Shown: one piece after another, positions 60,030 through 64,000 of the stretch | How the letters are laid out: every line of letters starts with the position of its first letter | Numbering within the stretch: position 1 is the stretch's first letter | Notes under the pieces: generated by a model | Databases searched by the model: none | What the model was told of the DNA's origin: nothing | Seen by the model: only the letters and a program-made list of their open reading frames with translations | Assembly (NCBI GenBank): GCA_016124495.1 | Contig: WGNP01000006.1 | Span: 124,001 to 188,000 of the forward strand | Source of the DNA: Hyphomonas sp. | GTDB lineage: Bacteria; Pseudomonadota; Alphaproteobacteria; Caulobacterales; Hyphomonadaceae | Length of the DNA stretch: 64,000 nucleotides | Direction of reading: 5' to 3' | Position numbers and translations under genes: made by a program

Positions 60030-61343
60030 ATGCCGCTGTTTTCCGCCCGCCTGCGCTGCGCTGCTGCCAGTGCGGTTCTCACCCTCGCGACGGCGCTGCC
60101 GGGGTTTGCCGAAACCGTCTACGTGCAGGCCGGCAAGGTGCTCGCCGTCCCGGGTGAGGCGCCGCTCGGCCAGACGACGATCGTCATCACCGATGGCAAG
60201 ATCGTCTCCCTCGCGTCCGGCTATCAGACGCCGAAAGACAAGGCGGTGCGCGTCATCGATCTGAAGGACAGCTATGTGCTGCCGGGCCTGATCGATTCCC
60301 ACGTCCACCTCACCTCCGACACGGGCGGCATCGCGTCCCAGCTGGAAGATGTTACCCTCGCGCCTGCTGCGCAGGCCTTCAATGCCTGGGAAAACGGCAT
60401 GAAGACCTTGAATGCCGGCTTTACAACGGTACGCAATCTTGGCGACGGGGACGGCGCCGTGCTCGCGCTGCGCGATGCCATCAATGACGGCCAGGTCACC
60501 GGCCCGCGCATTTTCGATGCCGGCAATTCCATTTCGGGCACGTCAGGTCACATGGATGCTTCGCTCGGTTACCGCGACGAGTTGCGGGAGTATTTCGACG
60601 CCGCCGGCAACACCTGCAACGGCGCCGAGGATTGCCGCCGTGCGGTGCGCCTGCAGATCGCCCGCGGGGCAGATGTGATTAAGTTTGCGTCCACCGGCGG
60701 CGTCAACAGCCGCATCGGTGCTGGCCTCGGCGCGCAGATGTTCTCGGATGAAGCCCGCGCCATTGTCGAGACGGCGAAGCTGTTCGGCAAGAAGGTTTCC
60801 GCGCATGCTCACGGCGCGGATGGTATCCGCCTCGCCCTTGAAGCGGGCGTTGATTCGATCGAGCACGGCACCATCCTCGACCCTGAGACCATCGATGCCT
60901 TCGTCGCGTCTGATGCCTACTATGTACCGACCCTTTCGACCGTGAACGGATACATTGAGCGGCTTCAGGCAAACCCGGACGCGTACGAGCCGGATGTCCG
61001 CGCCAAGATCGAATGGCGTATCGGCATCACCGGCAAGAGCCTCGAGATCCTCTACGCTCAGGGCGTCAGGATCGCCTTCGGAACGGATGCCGGCGTCTCC
61101 AAGCATGGCCGCAACGCGGACGAGTTCGAACTTATGGTGAAATTCGGCATGCCGCCAGTCGAAGCCATAAAGGCCGCTACGGTCAATGCCGCCGACTTGC
61201 TCGGACTGACCGCCGAGATCGGCACGCTGGAGCCCGGCAAGAGCGCAGACCTCATCGCTGTGAAGGGCGACCCGTTGAAGGACGTGAAAGTCCTCAAGCA
61301 GGTTGATTTCGTCATGGTGCGCGGGGATGTGGCCAAGGAATAG
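60030..61343 (+). CDS. secreted metal-dependent amidohydrolase (paralogue of 31812-33089)
   Basis: SYVLPGLIDSHVHL, VIKFASTGGVNS, VSAHAHGADGIRLALEAGVDSIEHGTI, FGTDAGVSKHG; true start near 60030. Confidence 0.93.
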   Translation: MPLFSARLRCAAASAVLTLATALPGFAETVYVQAGKVLAVPGEAPLGQTTIVITDGKIVSLASGYQTPKDKAVRVIDLKDSYVLPGLIDSHVHLTSDTGGIASQLEDVTLAPAAQAFNAWENGMKTLNAGFTTVRNLGDGDGAVLALRDAINDGQVTGPRIFDAGNSISGTSGHMDASLGYRDELREYFDAAGNTCNGAEDCRRAVRLQIARGADVIKFASTGGVNSRIGAGLGAQMFSDEARAIVETAKLFGKKVSAHAHGADGIRLALEAGVDSIEHGTILDPETIDAFVASDAYYVPTLSTVNGYIERLQANPDAYEPDVRAKIEWRIGITGKSLEILYAQGVRIAFGTDAGVSKHGRNADEFELMVKFGMPPVEAIKAATVNAADLLGLTAEIGTLEPGKSADLIAVKGDPLKDVKVLKQVDFVMVRGDVAKE

Positions 61344-61461
61344 GGCATCAGAAAAGTTGTGTCACGCCCGGTCGCGCATCCAGTAAGTCGTCCGGATTTC
61401 GTCCAACTGTTTCCTGTCATCCCAGCCTGTCACGCCGATCGGCGCACAGCCGTGGCGGGCG

Positions 61462-62586
61462 TCAGGTAAAGGCGACGTTCAGCCAGCTCGGGCGCACATA
61501 GGTCTCGCCGAGATCGCGCGCGACAAGCTTGTGCGCGATCGTGCCCTGATCGACGGTCAGGCCATTTGCCAGGTGCCGGTTCGCATTGATGGCACCGCGC
61601 GCGCCCTTCGCTGCGATCTGCATGACAAAGGGTAGGGTGGCGTTGTTCAGCGCGTAGGTGGATGTGCGCGGCACTGCGCCGGGCATGTTGGCGACGCAGT
61701 AGTGAAGTATTCCGTCTACGTCATAAATCGGGTCTTCGTGCGTCGTCGCATGGCTTGTCTCGAAACACCCGCCCTGGTCGATCGCAATGTCCACCAGCAC
61801 CGCGCCGGGCTTCATCGTCTTCAGCTGCTCGCGGCTGACGAGCTTCGGCGCCGAAGCGCCCGGGATCAGCACTGCGCCGATCACGAGGTCGGCCTCCTTG
61901 ATCGCTTCGGCCAGCGCATGCGCGGTCGAGTACATCGTCTTCAGGCTGCCGCGGAACTGCTCGTCGAGCTGGCCGAGGCGCACATTGTTCCGGTCAAAGA
62001 CGGTTACGTCGGCGCGCATGCCCACCGCAATTTCCGCCGCATGGGTGCCTGAGACGCCGCCGCCGATGATCACTACCTTGGCCGGCGCCACGCCCGGCAC
62101 GCCGCCGAGCAGGATGCCGCGTCCACGCTTCGTGCGCATCAGCGCCCAGGCGGCGACCTGCATCGACATGCGCCCGGCCACCTGGCTCATCGGACGCAGC
62201 AGCGGCAGGCCGCCTTCTGCGTCGGTGACGGTTTCATAAGCGATCGCGAGGCAGCCCGATTTCATCAGCCCCTTCGCCTGCACCGGATCCGGCGCAAGGT
62301 GCAGGTAGGTGAAGAGGGTATGCTCCGGCGTCAGGCGCGCGGTCTCTTCCGGCTGTGGCTCCTTCACCTTCACGATCAGCTCGCTGCCGCCGAACACCGC
62401 TGCAGCGTCCGGCCCGATCTGCGCCCCGACGGCGACATAGGCCTCATTGTTGAAGCCCGAATTCACACCCGCATTCGATTCTACCAGGACGCTGTGACCC
62501 GCCCGGACGAGCTCGCCCACACTCTCCGGTGTAAGGCCGACACGGGATTCCTGTTTCTTGATTTCGGTTGGAACGCCAATGCGCAT
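61462..62586 (-). CDS. ald: alanine dehydrogenase
   Basis: MRIGVPTEIKKQESRVGLTPESVGELVRAGHSVLVE...FTYLHLAPD...VPGVAPAKVVIIGGGVSGTHAA. Confidence 0.97.
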   Translation of the reverse strand: MRIGVPTEIKKQESRVGLTPESVGELVRAGHSVLVESNAGVNSGFNNEAYVAVGAQIGPDAAAVFGGSELIVKVKEPQPEETARLTPEHTLFTYLHLAPDPVQAKGLMKSGCLAIAYETVTDAEGGLPLLRPMSQVAGRMSMQVAAWALMRTKRGRGILLGGVPGVAPAKVVIIGGGVSGTHAAEIAVGMRADVTVFDRNNVRLGQLDEQFRGSLKTMYSTAHALAEAIKEADLVIGAVLIPGASAPKLVSREQLKTMKPGAVLVDIAIDQGGCFETSHATTHEDPIYDVDGILHYCVANMPGAVPRTSTYALNNATLPFVMQIAAKGARGAINANRHLANGLTVDQGTIAHKLVARDLGETYVRPSWLNVAFT

Positions 62587-62686
62587 GAAGCCTCTCCTTG
62601 GGGAAGGTCTAACCCTATACCGCCCCTTTCCGGCAACTTCCAGCCCTCTCTGGTGAGGTGTGCCACGCGGTGAGAAACTTGCCGGG

Positions 62687-63367
62687 CTAGCTTCTGATCG
62701 TCAGCGTCAGGATCAGGCGCTGGGCAGCCGGAGCAAAATTTCCGATGTCGGTGTCCGAGTAGCGAAGGTCGATGGCGGCGGCGCCCCGCGAAACTGTCGA
62801 GCCGATTGACCAATTGGTATAGTCGCCGTCCGTTTCGCTTGCGTAAGATCCGATGGCTGCGTCCAGGCTGAAAGACGGGCTTAACGCGTAGCCAGCTTTG
62901 AGGCTCGTATAGACATAGTCTTCACCGGGACTGAAGGCGCCGTCGGTTGCCACCCAGAAACCGGTATCGAAGCTGTATCCAAGTCCGCCGCTGAGTTCCA
63001 GACCACTCAGGCCCTCCGCGTCGGCGCCCGGATAGTCAAAGAAAGTTGCTCTCAGATCCCAGCTGACGCCGTTTTCCAGCACGTCAGCCAGTCCCGTGTA
63101 GGCGCTGACTTCCAGATATGCGGCGGATGTATCACCAAAATCGACTGTTGACGCCCACACCCCGGCATAGAGCGCGCTGTTTGTGTAATCGAACCCGCCC
63201 TGAATCGCGGGGTTCCCGTTTGATGAAGAGATACCCCGATCGGTATAGTCGGTGGCAAGGGAGGCATTGGCAGTCCAGCTGCCTTGCGCCGCAGCCTTTT
63301 TCTCAAACACGGGCATCTCAGCGGCGATCAGGCACACCGAAGCTTTCATCAACAACGATGGTTTCAT
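62687..63367 (-). CDS. TorF-family putative porin
   Basis: ANASLATDYTDRGISSSNGNPAIQGGFDYTNSALYAGVWASTVDFGD; C-terminal DYTNWSIGSTVSRGAAAIDLRYSDTD. Confidence 0.85.
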   Translation of the reverse strand: MKPSLLMKASVCLIAAEMPVFEKKAAAQGSWTANASLATDYTDRGISSSNGNPAIQGGFDYTNSALYAGVWASTVDFGDTSAAYLEVSAYTGLADVLENGVSWDLRATFFDYPGADAEGLSGLELSGGLGYSFDTGFWVATDGAFSPGEDYVYTSLKAGYALSPSFSLDAAIGSYASETDGDYTNWSIGSTVSRGAAAIDLRYSDTDIGNFAPAAQRLILTLTIRS

Positions 63368-63605
63368 GATCGTCGGCCTCCGGTTTCAGTATCGGAGGGC
63401 ATGGGATTGAAGTCCAGTCTGTTCAGGAGATGCGGGGCCGGGGGTGTTCAAACACCTGTTCGGGGCGCGGCGCAGCGCTCTGCCTGATCAGCGATCTGCA
63501 GGCTGCGCCAGTCGCCGGCAGGTCGTGACGGCGACCAGAGCCTGTTTCCCGACGGTATCACCGGGGCGGCCGACAAACTTGGCTTTGGCCGTGCTGCAAT
63601 AAAAA

Positions 63606-63637
63606 TGTCCCTCTCCCGGCGGGCCGGAAGAGGGACA
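63606..63637 (-). terminator. Rho-independent terminator for the downstream TorF paralogue
   Basis: TGTCCCTCT...AGAGGGACA perfect arms; on minus strand followed by TTTTTATTG. Confidence 0.85.
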
Positions 63638-63681
63638 ACAGGCCTGGCTCAAGCCCCGCCGTGATACGTTGAGGCGAAAAC

Positions 63682-64000
63682 CTAGAAGACCTTCGAGATC
63701 ATGACGACGAAGTTCTCGTCTGCAACGTCACCGGCGACGGCGTCGTCGATGTCCGTGTCGCTGTACTTCAGCGTCAGGTCGAACGCGCCGAACGCGTAGG
63801 CACCGCCGAGCGACCAGTTGGTGTAGTCGCCGCCGCCGTCGAAGCTGGCATTGCCAACGCTGGCGAGGCCCTTCAGTTTTTCGGAGAAGGCGTAGGCGCC
63901 CGTGCCCTCGACATAGGTGTTCTTGTTGTCGGGGTCATAATAGGCGGTTGCGCCGAGGGTGACCGCGTCGACAGTGTAGCCAAGGCCGGCTTTAACTTCG
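63682..64000 (-). CDS. TorF-family putative porin, C-terminal part (runs off window; not in ORF track)
   Basis: Minus-strand reading GDYTNWSLGGAYAFGAFDLTLKYSDTDIDDAVAGDVADENFVVMISKVF* parallels the 62687 gene. Confidence 0.88.
   Translation of the reverse strand, partial: EVKAGLGYTVDAVTLGATAYYDPDNKNTYVEGTGAYAFSEKLKGLASVGNASFDGGGDYTNWSLGGAYAFGAFDLTLKYSDTDIDDAVAGDVADENFVVMISKVF

Noticed and set aside
1-64000. CRISPR arrays, prophage modules, toxin-antitoxin or defence islands
   Set aside because: No regularly spaced repeats, phage structural genes or recognised defence proteins were found while reading the window.

Overview
This is a 64 kb, GC-rich, gene-dense alphaproteobacterial chromosome segment. 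The gene content (a CtrA orthologue, TonB receptor, TorF-type porins, GANTC sites, many acyl-CoA enzymes) suggests a Hyphomonadaceae or Caulobacterales-like genome. I support about 60 genes, mostly housekeeping or metabolic: mutL, xseA, purD, ctrA next to an FlhF-like/FlhG-like pair, rnhA-thrB, map, ald, a CinA N-terminal-type gene, cspA-type, PhoD plus TonB receptor, two tandem P450s, two tandem spinster-like MFS transporters, several enoyl-CoA hydratases, and a tRNA-Leu(UAA). I found no CRISPR array, prophage, IS transposase or recognisable defence island. The signals the ORF track does not explain are: (i) a dispersed repeat with a shared ORF at ~10.0 and ~43.2 kb that differs mainly at nonsynonymous sites; (ii) five decayed genes reconstructed by reading across stops and frameshifts (outer-membrane-like protein, ABC-F ATPase, small lipoprotein, DODA/LigB dioxygenase, pirin); (iii) strong palindromic operator candidates in three regulator or divergent promoters; (iv) a plus-strand intrinsic terminator between two minus-strand genes, suggesting an sRNA; (v) an FlhF-like protein whose Walker A lysine is arginine; (vi) a 39-codon ORF overlapping an ion-channel gene by ATGA. 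All calls come from reading the sequence and ORF translations; no database search was run.
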